From JAGNHN01 sp964590645 (GTDB lineage Bacteria > Bacteroidota > Bacteroidia > Bacteroidales > JAGNHN01), in NCBI GenBank assembly GCA_964590645.1, contig CAZPYJ010000004.1:106326-170325 (forward strand): a stretch of DNA of 64,000 nt, given 5' to 3'. This document shows, piece after piece, positions 16,214 through 27,800 of this stretch (positions are counted from its first letter, which is position 1; every line of letters begins with the position of its first letter). The notes under the pieces were generated by a model that saw nothing but the letters and a program-made list of their open reading frames with translations, was not told the DNA's origin and searched no databases. The translations under genes were made by a program, and so were the position numbers.

Positions 16214-17725
16214 ATGAAAGCACTACATTATCTGACTACCGCACTTTTTTTGATGATGCCTCTTCTGAATACCCTTGCACAGGGAGGTGTGATGACGACC
16301 GACGAAAGACCGGTTCCCGCTTTTACCAAAGTGAAGCTGGAAGGGATGCTGAATGTTACCCTCGAGCAGGGAGACAGCCGTAAGGTGATCATCACCGCAA
16401 AAGAGGATCAACAAGAGCAAGTGATCGTAAAAAGTGAGAATGGGACGCTTCGTTTTGAAACCAACAAGCTTCGCGACCCGGGAGAGCTGAAGATTCACAT
16501 TGTTGTCACAGAGCTGGAAGGCATAGAGGTCATCGGCGCAGCCAATCTGAAAGGGCAGGGCATCATCAAGTCCGACCAAATGGATATTGTTGTTTCCGGA
16601 GCAACCGAAACCCGCCTGGAAGTGGATGTCAAATTCCTTACCATTAACGTGGCCGGCGCAGCTACCCTGGTTCTTAATGGTTATGCAAACCAGGTGACTG
16701 CGGAGGTGTCCGGAGCAGGCGATCTGAAAGCGAAGGAGTTGCAGGCCAGGAAGGTGAACATCAAGGCCAGCGGAGCAGGCTCCGCTGTGGTTAATGTAGG
16801 TGATGAGATCACGGGCGAAAGCAGTGGCGCCGCCGATATCAAGGTGTTGGGAAACCCTGCCGTCAGAACGATCAAAGAAAGTGGTGTTTCCGGGATGGGA
16901 AAATTCAACGGAGGAAATGTGAAGATCAAAACAGGAAATTATGGAGACTCCATCCGTGTTCGGATCGGCGAGCTGGATATTGAAGTGATCGATGGAGATA
17001 CCACCCGGGTAAGGGTGGGAGGTTCAGGCATACAGGTAGATGAGAAAGGTAATGTAAATGTGAAGAGAGAAAAGAAGCATCGCTTTGATGGTCACTGGGC
17101 CGGCTTCGACCTTGGGGTGAATGGATATCTCAACCCGGACTTTGAAATGGAACTGCCGAAGGATTTCGCCTACCTGGATCTGGTTATGCAGAAATCCATC
17201 AATGTACATCTGAATTTTTTTGAGCAGAATTTCAATCTGATCCGGAACAAGTTTGGACTGGTGACCGGACTGGGTCTGGAGTACACCAACTATCGTTTCA
17301 ATGATGATGTGTTGCTAACCAGGGGAGAGGATGGCATTGCCAGGTTGGAAGTGAACGAGGAGCTGAACGACCGGCGCGATTATCAAAAAAGCAAGCTGGT
17401 GGTGAATTATCTGAATCTTCCGCTATTGCTGGAGTACCAAACTAACCGTTTTTCCAAAAGCAACAGCTTCCATCTGGCAGCCGGTGTAGTGGGCAGCCTG
17501 CGTATCGGAACCCATACCAAGACGGTATGGAACGATGGGGGAAAGCAGAAGAACAAGGTGAGGGACGACTTTCATCTGCATCCCTTCAAGCTGGAAAGTA
17601 CGGTCAGACTGGGATGGGGAAAGATTAACCTCTTTGGAAATTACTCATTGCTGCCCCTGTTCAAGAATGACAAGGGTCCTGAATTGTATCCCTTTGCTCT
17701 TGGATTGACCCTCACCACCTGGTGA
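16214..17725 (+). CDS. DUF2807 (head-GIN) plus outer-membrane beta-barrel protein
   Basis: 503 residues with a signal peptide (MKALHYLTTALFLMMPLLNTLAQ). A DUF2807 right-handed beta-helix-like region (about residues 35-215) contains repeated SGA/AGA/SGAG turns (VSGATETRL, VSGAGDLKA, ASGAGSAVV, SSGAADIKV). After a charged linker, the C-terminal part (about 295-503) looks like an outer-membrane beta-barrel of the PorT/OMP_b-brl kind, with alternating hydrophobic strands and a final aromatic residue (LTLTTW). It follows the sigma/anti-sigma pair and has a matching ECF-type promoter, so it is the best candidate target of that sigma factor. Its function is unknown; a surface or envelope-stress role is inferred. 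Confidence 0.82.
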   Translation: MKALHYLTTALFLMMPLLNTLAQGGVMTTDERPVPAFTKVKLEGMLNVTLEQGDSRKVIITAKEDQQEQVIVKSENGTLRFETNKLRDPGELKIHIVVTELEGIEVIGAANLKGQGIIKSDQMDIVVSGATETRLEVDVKFLTINVAGAATLVLNGYANQVTAEVSGAGDLKAKELQARKVNIKASGAGSAVVNVGDEITGESSGAADIKVLGNPAVRTIKESGVSGMGKFNGGNVKIKTGNYGDSIRVRIGELDIEVIDGDTTRVRVGGSGIQVDEKGNVNVKREKKHRFDGHWAGFDLGVNGYLNPDFEMELPKDFAYLDLVMQKSINVHLNFFEQNFNLIRNKFGLVTGLGLEYTNYRFNDDVLLTRGEDGIARLEVNEELNDRRDYQKSKLVVNYLNLPLLLEYQTNRFSKSNSFHLAAGVVGSLRIGTHTKTVWNDGGKQKNKVRDDFHLHPFKLESTVRLGWGKINLFGNYSLLPLFKNDKGPELYPFALGLTLTTW

Positions 17726-17749
17726 TGATGCACAGAGATCCGGGATGGT

Positions 17750-17786
17750 AAACCGCTTTGCTGAAGGCAGAGCGGTTTTTGTCTTT
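17750..17786 (+). terminator. terminator after DUF2807 gene
   Basis: AAACCGCT-TTGC-tgaa-GGCA-AGCGGTTT forms a stable stem (left arm from 17750, right arm ending near 17778), followed by TTTGTCTTT. Confidence 0.8.
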
Positions 17787-17792
17787 ACCGGC

Positions 17793-17824
17793 TTTGCCCT
17801 GTTCTGGCAAACTGTGTATTTTTG
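17793..17824 (+). promoter_or_regulatory. yebC promoter
   Basis: TTTG (17793-17796), 20 nt, then TATTTTTG (17817-17824): a full Bacteroidota -33/-7 promoter with the expected spacing, 27 bp before the ATG. Confidence 0.7.
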
Positions 17825-17851
17825 TCGCTTGACATCCTAACAAGCGAAGCT

Positions 17852-18598
17852 ATGTCCGGTCACAGTAAATGGTCCACCATCAAGCGCAAGAAAGGCGCTT
17901 TGGATGCAAAGCGCTCCAAGATCTTCTCCAAGATCATCAAAGAGATTACCGTTGCCGCGAATGAAGGGGGCTTCGATCCGGAAAGCAATCCCCGGCTTCG
18001 CCTGGCTATTGCCAATGCCAAGGGGGTGAATATGCCCAAGGAGAATATCCAGCGTGCGATCAATAAGGCTAAGGACAAAGATGCAGCTGCTTTTCAGGAG
18101 GTAACCTACGAAGGTTATGCCGCCAATGGCGTTGCCGTGTTTGTGGAGTGTACCACCGATAACCTTCAGCGCACTGTTTCCGCGGTTCGTTCCTATTTTA
18201 ATAAATACAATGGCAAATTGGAAACCAATGGCTCGTTGAGTTTTATTTTTGAGCGGAAGGGCATTTTTAGCGTTCCATTGGGAGAGCTGGATCCGGATGC
18301 CTTTGAGATGGAAGCGATCGATGGCGGTGCGGAGGATATTGCGTTGGAGGATGGGTATTTTTCCATTACTACTGCGATGGAGGACTTCGGGTTGATGCAG
18401 AAGAAGCTCGAGGAACTGGGGGTAGAGGCCGAGAGTGCCGGCTTGCAAAGGATTCCCAATACTACGGTTAACCTGGATGTAGATGCTGCCAGGCGGGTGA
18501 TGAAGCTCATTGAGGTTTTTGAGGACGACGACGATGTGTCGGCCGTCTTTCACAACCTGGAGATGACGGAAGAACTGGCAGCTGCTTTGGATGAATAA
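17852..18598 (+). CDS. yebC: YebC/PmpR family protein (TACO1-like)
   Basis: 248 residues. The diagnostic N-terminus MSGHSKWSTIKRKKGALDAKRSKIFSK is read in parts, followed by GFDPESNPRLRLAI, NMPKENIQRAI and YEGYAANGVAVFVE, with an acidic C-terminal domain. YebC proteins were described as transcriptional regulators; later work shows a role in relieving ribosome stalling. The frame opens at 17822, but ATG 17852 gives the conserved MSGHSKW start. It has its own promoter and stands alone on this strand. Confidence 0.96.
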   Translation: MSGHSKWSTIKRKKGALDAKRSKIFSKIIKEITVAANEGGFDPESNPRLRLAIANAKGVNMPKENIQRAINKAKDKDAAAFQEVTYEGYAANGVAVFVECTTDNLQRTVSAVRSYFNKYNGKLETNGSLSFIFERKGIFSVPLGELDPDAFEMEAIDGGAEDIALEDGYFSITTAMEDFGLMQKKLEELGVEAESAGLQRIPNTTVNLDVDAARRVMKLIEVFEDDDDVSAVFHNLEMTEELAAALDE

Positions 18599-18610
18599 GC
18601 CACTGTCGTA

Positions 18611-19015
18611 TCAGTCCTTCTCCCCGATATCGCTTCGCTCATCGGGATTATTCGACTTAGTCCATCCTGTTCGCCCTTGGGCTCCAGGATGAGCAGTCTC
18701 ACGAACTTTCTCCTCAAAGTCAGTGTATTCCCCTAAATGGTCAGCCGGACGTTTGTTGTCTTTTCCCTGACGCGGAATAGATATTTTCATTTTGCCCTTC
18801 TGCGGATGGCTTTCCCCGGGTGCCTCGTTTCCATATCGGTATTTCTTTTCTTGTTTACGGATATACCGATTCAGGAGGATAGGGAAGACAAAGCGGGTGA
18901 GGATCCGGAAGAGGAAATAGAAGAATATCAGCCAGAGGAAGAATTTCAGCATAAGACTTTCATAATGGTTTACGAAGGCTTCCTGGGATCCGATTTCGGG
19001 AAGCCAGGAATCCAT
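18611..19015 (-). CDS. DUF4834-like small membrane protein
   Basis: Up to 134 residues: one hydrophobic segment (about residues 22-48, MLKFFLWLIFFYFLFRIL) followed by a basic tail with KKYRYGNEAPG and the conserved LGEYTDFEEK that marks DUF4834 proteins of Bacteroidota. The start is uncertain: ATG 19015 gives 21 extra residues before the helix, while ATG 18952 begins directly at the helix as in most relatives. The last 30 residues (after FEEKV) are low-complexity and may be read-through beyond the ancestral end. No function is known. Confidence 0.65.
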   Translation of the reverse strand: MDSWLPEIGSQEAFVNHYESLMLKFFLWLIFFYFLFRILTRFVFPILLNRYIRKQEKKYRYGNEAPGESHPQKGKMKISIPRQGKDNKRPADHLGEYTDFEEKVRETAHPGAQGRTGWTKSNNPDERSDIGEKD

Positions 19016-19161
19016 CGGCCAAATTTCGGGCTTTTATTTGGGTTGAGACCGCTGGATGGAATAGCAGGTCAAAAAAAATGGGATCGTGCGTCAGAAGTCA
19101 TTTATTGAAGTCAATTTTTTCTGACTTTTTTAAAAAAGGGGCCAATGCAAAGTATACGGGC

Positions 19162-19190
19162 AAAAAAAAGGCGGCCATCAAAGCCGCCTT
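19162..19190 (-). terminator. rpmH terminator
   Basis: On the minus strand AGGCGGC (19189-19183), a 6-nt loop, GCCGCCT (19176-19170) and eight T (19169-19162) form a textbook terminator 19 bp after the rpmH stop codon. Confidence 0.88.
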
Positions 19191-19208
19191 TCATTGCCTA
19201 TAAAAAGT

Positions 19209-19370
19209 TTAGCGCTTATCGAGCATTTCGTCTGAAACGCTCAGTCTTTTTCTGCCCTTGGCACGGCGTGCAGCCAGCACCTTGCGTCCATTGGCGGTAG
19301 CCATTCTGCTTCTGAATCCGTGCTTGTTCCTGCGTTTTCTCCTCGAAGGCTGAAAAGTTCTTTTTGTCAT
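19209..19370 (-). CDS. rpmH: 50S ribosomal protein L34
   Basis: 53 residues with the L34 signature MTKRTFQPSRRKRRNKHGFR, then RMATANGRKVLAARRAKGRK. The open frame reads further upstream but ATG 19370 is the family start. It is slightly longer at the C-terminus (SVSDEMLDKR) than the E. coli protein, as is usual in Bacteroidota. It is a single-gene unit with its own promoter (19392-19422) and terminator. rnpA and yidC, often adjacent elsewhere, are not here. Confidence 0.97.
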   Translation of the reverse strand: MTKRTFQPSRRKRRNKHGFRSRMATANGRKVLAARRAKGRKRLSVSDEMLDKR

Positions 19371-19391
19371 TGCGTTCCAGATTTGAGGCGG

Positions 19392-19422
19392 CAAAGATAG
19401 GAAGACTTTATAATAATCCAAA
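19392..19422 (-). promoter_or_regulatory. rpmH promoter
   Basis: The minus strand has TTTG (19422-19419), 19 nt, TATCTTTG (19399-19392): an exact Bacteroidota promoter, 21 bp before the rpmH start. It lies upstream of rpmH and overlaps no gene other than being close to the pepD stop. Confidence 0.75.
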
Positions 19423-19438
19423 CTTTGCCCCGGGTTTT

Positions 19439-20896
19439 TTACTTCGTCGGGATGTTCTTGAGGGTCTCGAGGAGGAAATCATAGAACTTATCTACGGAGG
19501 GGATATTCACCTTTTCATCCGGGGAGTGAGGGAAGCGGATGGTAGGTCCGAAGCTGATCATATCCCAGTTGGGATAGGCTGCGCCCAGGATGCCGCATTC
19601 CAGTCCGGCGTGAATAGCCTTGATTTCAGGAATCTTGCCAAAGCGCTTGTTGTATATCTGACGCATATGATAGAGGATAGGCGACTCAGGATTCGGCTTC
19701 CATCCGGGGTATTCTCCATCAAAACGGCAGTGGGCACCGGCAAGGTCAAAGACGCTCTGCATCATTTGTGCCAGGTCGTGCTTGGCAGAATCCACTGAGC
19801 TGCGGAGCAGACACATTATATGTATCCTGCCCGCCTCTGACTTAAGGATAGCCAGGTTGGAAGAAGTTTCCACAAGGCCCTCAAAATCAGCGCTCATTCG
19901 GATGACCCCATTCGGACAGGCATAGACAGAAGAAAGCATATTTTTTACTACCTCATCATTGATAAAACTGGATGGCATTTCTGCGTCAGAAATATCTGTT
20001 TTTAAGTCTGGTTCGGTAGATGAGAGTTCCGATTTAATTACTTGAGAAAAGCGGTTAAATTCAGATTTCAGACCTTCTATATTTTCATTTGGCACCAGGA
20101 TGGTGGCAAAGGCTTCCCGTGGGATGGCATTGCGCAAACCGCCCCCGTCAATTTCAGCCAGTTTGATTCCGAGCTTATCTTTGTTTTCCCACAGAAAACG
20201 GTTCAGGCTTTTGATGGCATTTCCCCTGCCCAGGGCAATATCCATTCCTGAGTGTCCACCTTTCATTCCGGTGATGCTGATGCGGAAGGCAGTATATCCG
20301 GCGGGAATGCTTTCTTCGGTATAATCGAAGAAAATATTGCCATTCATTCCACCGGCGCAACCAATATAGAGTTCGCCTTCGTCTTCGGAGTCCATATTGA
20401 TTAGGATGTCCCCCTGCAGAATGCCCGGCTCCAGGTTGAAGGCACCGGTCATTCCGGTTTCTTCATCAATGGTGAAGAGGGCTTCCACAGGACCGTGCAC
20501 CAGGTCGGTGGCTTCCAAGACGGCCATTGCCGCTGCTACCCCCATTCCATTGTCTGCGCCCAGTGTTGTTCCGCGTGCTTTAACCCATTCACCGTCAATG
20601 TATGCCTGTATTGGATCGTTCTCAAAGTCGTGGCTGACATCGCTGTTCTTCTGGGGCACCATATCCAGGTGACCCTGCAGGACAACCCCTTTGCGGTCTT
20701 CCATTCCCGGGGTGGCGGGTTTACGGATGATGACGTTGCCGACCTTGTCTACAATCGTTTCCAGTCCCAGGTCTTCTCCAAACTTTTTCATCACCTCAAT
20801 AATGCGGGCTTCTTTTTTGGATGGCCGGGGCACGGCCAGAAGTTTTTCAAAGTTTTTCCAGATGCCTTGTGGCTGCAGGTTTCCAATCTCGCTCAT
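19439..20896 (-). CDS. pepD: cytosol non-specific dipeptidase (M20C aminoacyl-histidine dipeptidase)
   Basis: 485 residues of a zinc dipeptidase that cleaves Xaa-His and other dipeptides in the cytosol. Metal and catalytic residues are visible: His76 and Asp78 in GHLDMVP, bridging Asp115 in GADNG, Glu145-Glu146 in DEETG, Asp169 in NMDSEDEG, and a C-terminal HAGLECG region. The GGxxGGHSGMDI dimerisation-domain motif (about residue 214) is typical of PepD. Length matches the family (about 485). It is monocistronic, facing away from the giant adhesin gene. Confidence 0.95.
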   Translation of the reverse strand: MSEIGNLQPQGIWKNFEKLLAVPRPSKKEARIIEVMKKFGEDLGLETIVDKVGNVIIRKPATPGMEDRKGVVLQGHLDMVPQKNSDVSHDFENDPIQAYIDGEWVKARGTTLGADNGMGVAAAMAVLEATDLVHGPVEALFTIDEETGMTGAFNLEPGILQGDILINMDSEDEGELYIGCAGGMNGNIFFDYTEESIPAGYTAFRISITGMKGGHSGMDIALGRGNAIKSLNRFLWENKDKLGIKLAEIDGGGLRNAIPREAFATILVPNENIEGLKSEFNRFSQVIKSELSSTEPDLKTDISDAEMPSSFINDEVVKNMLSSVYACPNGVIRMSADFEGLVETSSNLAILKSEAGRIHIMCLLRSSVDSAKHDLAQMMQSVFDLAGAHCRFDGEYPGWKPNPESPILYHMRQIYNKRFGKIPEIKAIHAGLECGILGAAYPNWDMISFGPTIRFPHSPDEKVNIPSVDKFYDFLLETLKNIPTK

Positions 20897-20933
20897 AATC
20901 TGTTTTTTTATTTATGGTTGCTAATCTCGGGGA

Positions 20934-20941
20934 CAAATGTA
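20934..20941 (-). promoter_or_regulatory. -7 element of pepD promoter
   Basis: The minus strand reads TACATTTG (exact TAnnTTTG), 38 bp before the pepD start. A second identical TACATTTG lies at 20981-20974. Neither has a clear TTTG partner at the -33 position. Confidence 0.45.
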
Positions 20942-21821
20942 TGGAAAACTGCGATTTTAAGTCCAGACCGGTACAAATGTACCTCATCCGGTTAATAAGA
21001 ATGTTAATAAACGCATTATCATCTGGGGCGTTTAGCTTGTAAGTCAATGAAAAACAGGGAATAATGTCTTTATGTCTTTTCTGTTTGCCCCAGGATGTTA
21101 TTTCTCTTGCCTGCTGGTTATCAGTAAAATATGTGCATTGCAAACCTTGTTCTTCCCTGAAACGCCGCATCATCACGGCATTCAGGAGATTCTGGGGGAT
21201 TTTTTCAATGTGATTATTGTAAAGAGCAGAAATACAGCAACATACGCTTTCGGGGCTCTATAGTCATCCGGAAACACCCCTGATCAACTTGTTTTTTTTT
21301 CATTGTGATGCGTTGCATCCCCAGGGATTGCTATATTTGCCCAGGCATTCGCCAAAGCCCTCAGGAATACAGGGATATTAACAGAAAGTTAACAATAACT
21401 TTTTTCCCCTTTCTTTGTCGGTGGATGGACGAATGTTTACTTTTGACTTTGTGATAGAGGCAACAGATGCATTCAGCAAGCATTACCTGAAGATCAGTGT
21501 TGAAACATTTTTTTGCCTTTGCAGTATAACTGCCAGATTTGCCAGCCGCAAGGCTGCCTAAGATATTGGACAAGGTTCTCCGCCGCCCGCGTAATCGGGC
21601 AGATTGTTAGGACAGCCTTGTTATTAAAGGGACTGACCATTTTACAAACACGGTAACTGTTTCGCAAGGAATTAGTTATTTGGTGATTGTGGATAGAATG
21701 CTCGTAGTATGGAGTTTTTTAATGCTTTTTTTTGTAATTTAGTCGATTATGTTATTATTTTGCACCGTATTAATCCGAACACTGCCGTAGGATTTTCAAT
21801 TGAGAAATAATTGCCTTGCTT
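20942..21821. other. 880-bp non-coding region upstream of the giant adhesin gene
   Basis: No convincing gene on either strand; the short frames present lack codon structure and homologous look. An exact plus-strand -7 box TATATTTG lies at 21332-21339, about 480 nt before the adhesin start. A weaker -33/-7 like pair (TTTG at 21731, TTATTTTG ending at 21762) lies about 60 nt before it. Small stems CAGCC/GGCTG (21544-21557) and GCCCG/CGGGC (21585-21600) occur between them. It could be a long leader or house a small RNA; nothing known was recognised. Confidence 0.4.
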
Positions 21822-24800
21822 ATGGAAACCAATAATTTTACCCTAATGAAAGCCACTAATTTGAAGTACATTCAAACAAAGTCTACGCTTATGAAGACCA
21901 AGACTACGCTCTCAAGAGCCGGCTTGATCGTCGCCATTATGCTTCTCGCATTCTGGTCGACGGTATCAGCCCAACCAGCAGACACTGCCGATTTCAGGGC
22001 TCAACGGATGACAAATCCGATTGAGATCTTGAACGGTGGTTTCGGACAAACCGTGGATACGGACATCGATGCCCTCACACTTACAATGAGGAACATTTCC
22101 GCCGGCCACAATGTGGGTGATACCAGTTTCGGTATCGTGCTTGTTATTGATGGAACCATCATTGACACCATCACAAAGGCCGACTGGGTGACCAACAAGT
22201 CCTTTGCTGGGAACCAGGGGAAAGCATTTGATTTTGCAAACGTTCCCCTGACTGATCCGGGCTTGTATGAGATCAAATGGTATCCCGTGCCGGTTGGCTC
22301 AGGTTATCACGAACTCAATACAGGGAATGATACCGGTACTGTGACCCTACGCATCCATCAATGGATCGCGCCGGTGGCCAATGCCTGGTTTGAGGACTTC
22401 AACAGCGGACAAGGCTATACCTATTCCGAAGCCCTGGCATACCAGAACAACTGGATGTTTGGAAACCTGCCGGCCATAGCCGGATCAGGCGATTACTGGT
22501 ACCGCTCACTGAGCCCGGTAAAAACCTACCTGCCCCTGGGAGAGATTTCCTATGTACAGCTTCCCACCTTCGACTTTACCGGCTTCGATTTCGACCCGGT
22601 GATCGAAATGGATGTGCTGTATGAAACAACCTCCGGATATGGTATCGCCCTGTATTATTCTACCAATGGGGTGGATTACTTCCCGGTAGGTGGATATAAC
22701 ACTACCGATATCTATGCGCAGAATTGGTATAATACCCCCATAATGAACTTCATTGGTGGCCCCGGTTGGAGCGGAAGTTCCAATGGCTGGGAGACCGTAT
22801 CCCATACCCTCACAGGAATGGCCGGTGAAAACACCGTGTACCTGCGTATGGCTTTTGTTGGGGAACAAGGCTCACCTACGAAATCTTCTCCTGAAGATGT
22901 CGCCTTCGACAACATTAATATATATGAGTCCTTCGGGGTATTCATCGATGCCGATGCCAGCCCCGTGGTGCCCAGTGATAATAAGTTCTATTCCACAATG
23001 CGTGGACAGACCGTCACCCTCACCGCAGATGTGCGCGGAGGCACCCCTCCTTTTACCATCAACTGGTACTCAATGAAGGTGGATGCTTACCATTTCTGGG
23101 ATTGGTGGTTCAAAAATCTGAGCTTCCATTTCCCCAGTTCTCCTGCACTGCCTCATTTTGACTATTGGGTTGGTCTTGCTACCTGGACCTGTGATTCTTT
23201 GGGACAAGGCCCGAGCATCACGGTAACACCAGACAGCTCCACATTCTATTATGCTGTGGTGAATAACGATCAGTTCACTCCCTGCGATGGAAGCAATAAT
23301 ATTGCCTGGCCGTATGATGGAAACTCAGGTGGTGGATTAAAAGCAGGTCCTGTTTTTGTCTATGGCGCTGCTGCCATCGCTGTACTTGACTCCCTCACCG
23401 TGGAAGCAGAATTTGACGGACACAATGTTTGCGACACAGCCGTTACTCCGGCTTACGCTTTCCCAAGTGGAGGTATGCCCCCGTACACCTATGCCTGGTC
23501 CCCCACCGCAACCCTGGCCTCAGGTGCTACGGATTCCATCGCATATTCTGTGGCCAATGTCACGACCACCTATACCGTGACCGTGACCGACTTCTTCGGA
23601 AATACGGCCACCGATGATGTGACCATTTCGGTTGTTTCCGGATACCCCTTCGTGGACATTGTGCCCAACAACGCCCTGCTCTGTGAAGACGACAGCGTGA
23701 TGCTGACGGCATACGGCGGTTCCGGCTGGAGCTGGTACACCGTTCCTCCCGGAGCAGCGACCTTCTCAGACAGCAATGGAGTGAATACCTGGGTTATTCC
23801 TACAGGTACGGTCAGCAGTTTTGACGTATGGGTGGATATGACTTCCAGTTGCGGGAATGCTTCGGCCACTATGCAGCTTGAAATCAAACCCCGTCCTGCT
23901 GCGCCTACAATGGTGTCCTGGTACCTGGAAGCTTGCGATACCGATCCTGTGATCGACCTCTTTGCGAGCGTTTCACCCAGCCCGGGTGGTGGTACATTCA
24001 GTGGCCCCGGAGTGGTGAATGGTCTCTTTGACCCATCTACGACTGATCCTCCCTCAGCGAGTTTCCCTGCTCCTTTCGCCGACTATTATTTCATCACCTA
24101 TACCATCAAGGGTGCCAACGGATGTACCGCTGACAGTGCTATTTTTATTGACTTATTCCCCAACCCTGAATCCTATACCGATATCCTGGGTGTGGATACA
24201 GTATGTCTCAACGATATCGAATCATATGATCTGGACAGTTTGGCTGCCTATACTGATACTGTTGAATACGCTGTTACTGGTGGAACCATAACCAATGTTT
24301 CTGGTACCTTCGGTGAAACCATCGAGGTTCAGTGGGATGCTGTGGGCGTGGGTGTCATCACGGCCACCATTTATAACCCTTACTGTACAGGAACCATTAG
24401 CTATACGGTCATTGTGAATCCGCTTCCGGTATTTGACATTGTATCTTTCGCCGGGGCTACCCAGGTGGCTGACACATTTATATATTGTGAAAGCGAAATC
24501 GATAGCCTTTATGCCGACATTACCCCAGGTATGGGAAGCGGCTTTGGTGGTTATGAGGTAAACTGGCTCGTGTTTGACTATCCTTCAATGACGCTGCTGG
24601 CTTCTTATAACAATGAGATTGGCCTGCCCGAGGCTGCAGCTGTCAATACCCTGCCTTTGAATACGGATATCCAGTATTATTTGGTCTATGCATCCGTAAC
24701 CGACAGCAGCACGGGTTGTGAAGTAAGTGATTCCGTTTTCGTGAAGGTATTCAATACACCCGAAGGCGATTTCTTTGCTCCCGGATTTGATACCATTTTT

Positions 24801-27800
24801 GCCTGCATCGATGCGTGTGAAGCAGCTTCGGATCTGAGTATTTACGGAGCCGATTCCTTCAACATCTATGACAGCTATGGTAATATTTATACCAGTGCCG
24901 GACAGATTTTCCCCGCTGTTTGCTGGGATACGATCTACAGTGCACCGGATACCGTTACTTTCTACGCCGAATTCTTCCTGAATGGTTGTATGGGTATGGA
25001 TTCTGCTGTTCTCGTACTTTGGGAACTGCCGGAAGTCTATAACCTGACCCACGACGGCGATCTGGAATTCTGCTGGAACACCGCCGGTCCTGAGCTTTAT
25101 ATGGATAACAGCGATGGTGAAGATTCCTATGATTTGTATCGGGATGGCGCTTTGGTTGCTACCGTTGCCGGCGACGGCGACAGCATCACCTTCGGCAACT
25201 GGAACATTCCCGGTGAGTACTGGGTTGTGGCCACCGATACCCTGACCGGATGTGTCAACTATATGAGTGACACCCTCACCCTGATCTCCGATACCATTGT
25301 GATTGATCTGATCAGTGAGTTCGATACCGTTTGTCCGACCTTTACTTCTCGGATGACGGTCGACTTCCTGTCTGATACTTCCAACTATGGTCCTTTCACC
25401 TTTGCCTGGAATCCGGTAGGTTCCAAGTTCACGCCCGATGGATACGGAGAAGGCATTGCCCGTCCGGGTAGTGTTACCACTCTTTACTCCGTTACTGTTA
25501 CCGGCACGGATCCTCTCTGTACTGCTACTGACAACTTCGAGTTGGCTGTATGGAACGGATCCATCGCTTCTATCGGCGATAGCGCCAATGGACTGGCCAA
25601 TGTAAGCGATACCAGCATCTGCCTTGGTTCAAGCATTGACCTGCAGGTGAGCTGGACCCTGGGCGATGCCCCGATCACCAGCGTGACCTGGAATCCGATG
25701 ACAGGGGTTACTCCGGATAATCACCTTAACAATCCGGTGGGTGCTACATTCAGTACTACGGCAGCTACCACCTATACCGTAACGATACAGGATGCCAATG
25801 GCTGTGTTGCACACGACAGTGTGAATGTATTTGTTAATGTTGCCCCGATCGTGAAGATCAACAACGATATCCCGGCCGCAATTTGTCCCGGATCAGACAC
25901 AACCCTGGTTGCAGGAGTTACTTTTGGTACCGGTCCTTACACCTATACCTGGTCCCCGGCTACCGGTGATCCCAGTGTGGTTTATGAAAACAACGACACC
26001 CTGGTGGTATCACCTGCGGTTACTACCACTTATTATCTGACGGTCTATGATGCAGGACTGAACTGCTATGGATATGCCTCACTTACTGTAGAAGTAATTG
26101 ATGCTCCGGTTATCGTCAGTATGGGTGAACCTTACTTCACCTGTCAGTGGGGCGAAATCAACCTCGCTCCGGTAATCACCGGTTCCCCGGCCAATTTTGC
26201 CTGGACACAGGTAGCTGGCCCTGCTGCACTGCCTCCCATTACCGCTACACAGAATCCGACCATTGCAATGAATGGTATCCTGAACGGTCTTTATCAGGTC
26301 GAGTTAGCCATCGTCGATGGCAATGGATGCGAGGCCATCGATAGTGCATATATTAATGTAACCATTGGACCATCCATCAGCGCTGGTGCTGACCAGTACA
26401 TTTGTGAAGGAACCACTGTTACCCTAACAGGTCAAGGTGGTAATGGTACAACCAGTTACAGCTGGTATAGCGATACGAGTTATGGCGCTGGCAGCCTTAT
26501 TGCCAATTATGTAAGCATCGATGTAACCCCAAGCGTAACCACAACCTATTACCTGCGTGTCAATAATGACTCCTGCGGTGTAGCTACTTCACAGGTTACG
26601 GTTTATGTACATCCTGCAACTCCCGTCTTCTTCGACGGTCTTGCTGCCGGTTATTGCGAAGTGGAAGATCCCATCACCCTCACCAATGTATCTCCAGTAG
26701 GTGGTACTTTCAGTGGTGAAGGCGTAGATCCTGTGACCGGTGTATTCGATCCGGGTGCTGTTACCACCAAGGATGCGCCGATCACGATTCTTTATGAATA
26801 TGCCGACAGCACAGTTTATCCGCTGTATCCTGTTTGCGTATACAGCCATAGTATGACTACCACCGTTTGGTCCACCCCGATCGTTACTATTGGAACGGTA
26901 GCTCCGGTTTGCGCCGATGCCGCTGCCTTCCCTGTAACTGATTTCGCTGGAATGCCTGCTGGTGGTTCCTATGAAATTGATGGCAACCCCGTTGCTGGCA
27001 ATGTAGATCCTGCTACCCTCGGTGCCGGTATCTTCGATGTATGGTATTACTATACCGATGCCAACGGCTGCTCCGACAGCGCAATGACCACCTTCGAGGT
27101 GTATGCCCTGCCGATGAAGTACGACCTGATCGCTACCAGCCCGACCAATGCCGGTCATTATTGCGATGGCGACAGTGCTGACATCACACTTGATAACTCT
27201 GAAGTAGATGTTACGTATGACCTCTACCTGAAAACCAGTATGATTTCCACCGCTACCTTCCAGAACTCTGTAGCAGGTACCGGTACTGCCATCAGCTTTG
27301 GCCAGTTTGCCTCCAATGGCTTCTACTATGTGCTGGCTACCAACGATACCTCTGGCTGCAGCAGTGCTGCCAGCGATACCGTACAGCTGATTCAGGAAGA
27401 ATTGCCGCAGCAGTTTAACCTGATTGTGGAAAATGGTGGACATTATTGCGAAGACTTCGCTTGTGAAACAACTACCTGTGACGGAGTACGCATTGGTATG
27501 TACAGCACCAATCGTGAGGATAAATACTTCCTCTATATGGTTGGCAATCCTGCACCTGTTGCCGAAATGAACGGTACTGTTCCTTCCGGTGGCGCCAAGT
27601 GGTTCCCCGGCAAGTTCACCGCAGCAGGAGACTATTACGTAATGGCTGTGGATACCAGCACCCCTGCAAATTGTCCTCAGTGGATGCTTGATACCGTTAC
27701 CATCACTATCGATCCCAAACCTGTTGTTCAGTCTTTGAGCAAGGATAATGTTTGCCAGTGTCCTGGTGAGTTCACCACTATTTCTATTGCAGCTGCTGAA

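Noticed and set aside
20847..21176. Minus-strand open frame of 109 codons upstream of pepD
   Set aside because: It overlaps the pepD promoter and start in another frame and lacks any recognisable domain or upstream signal.
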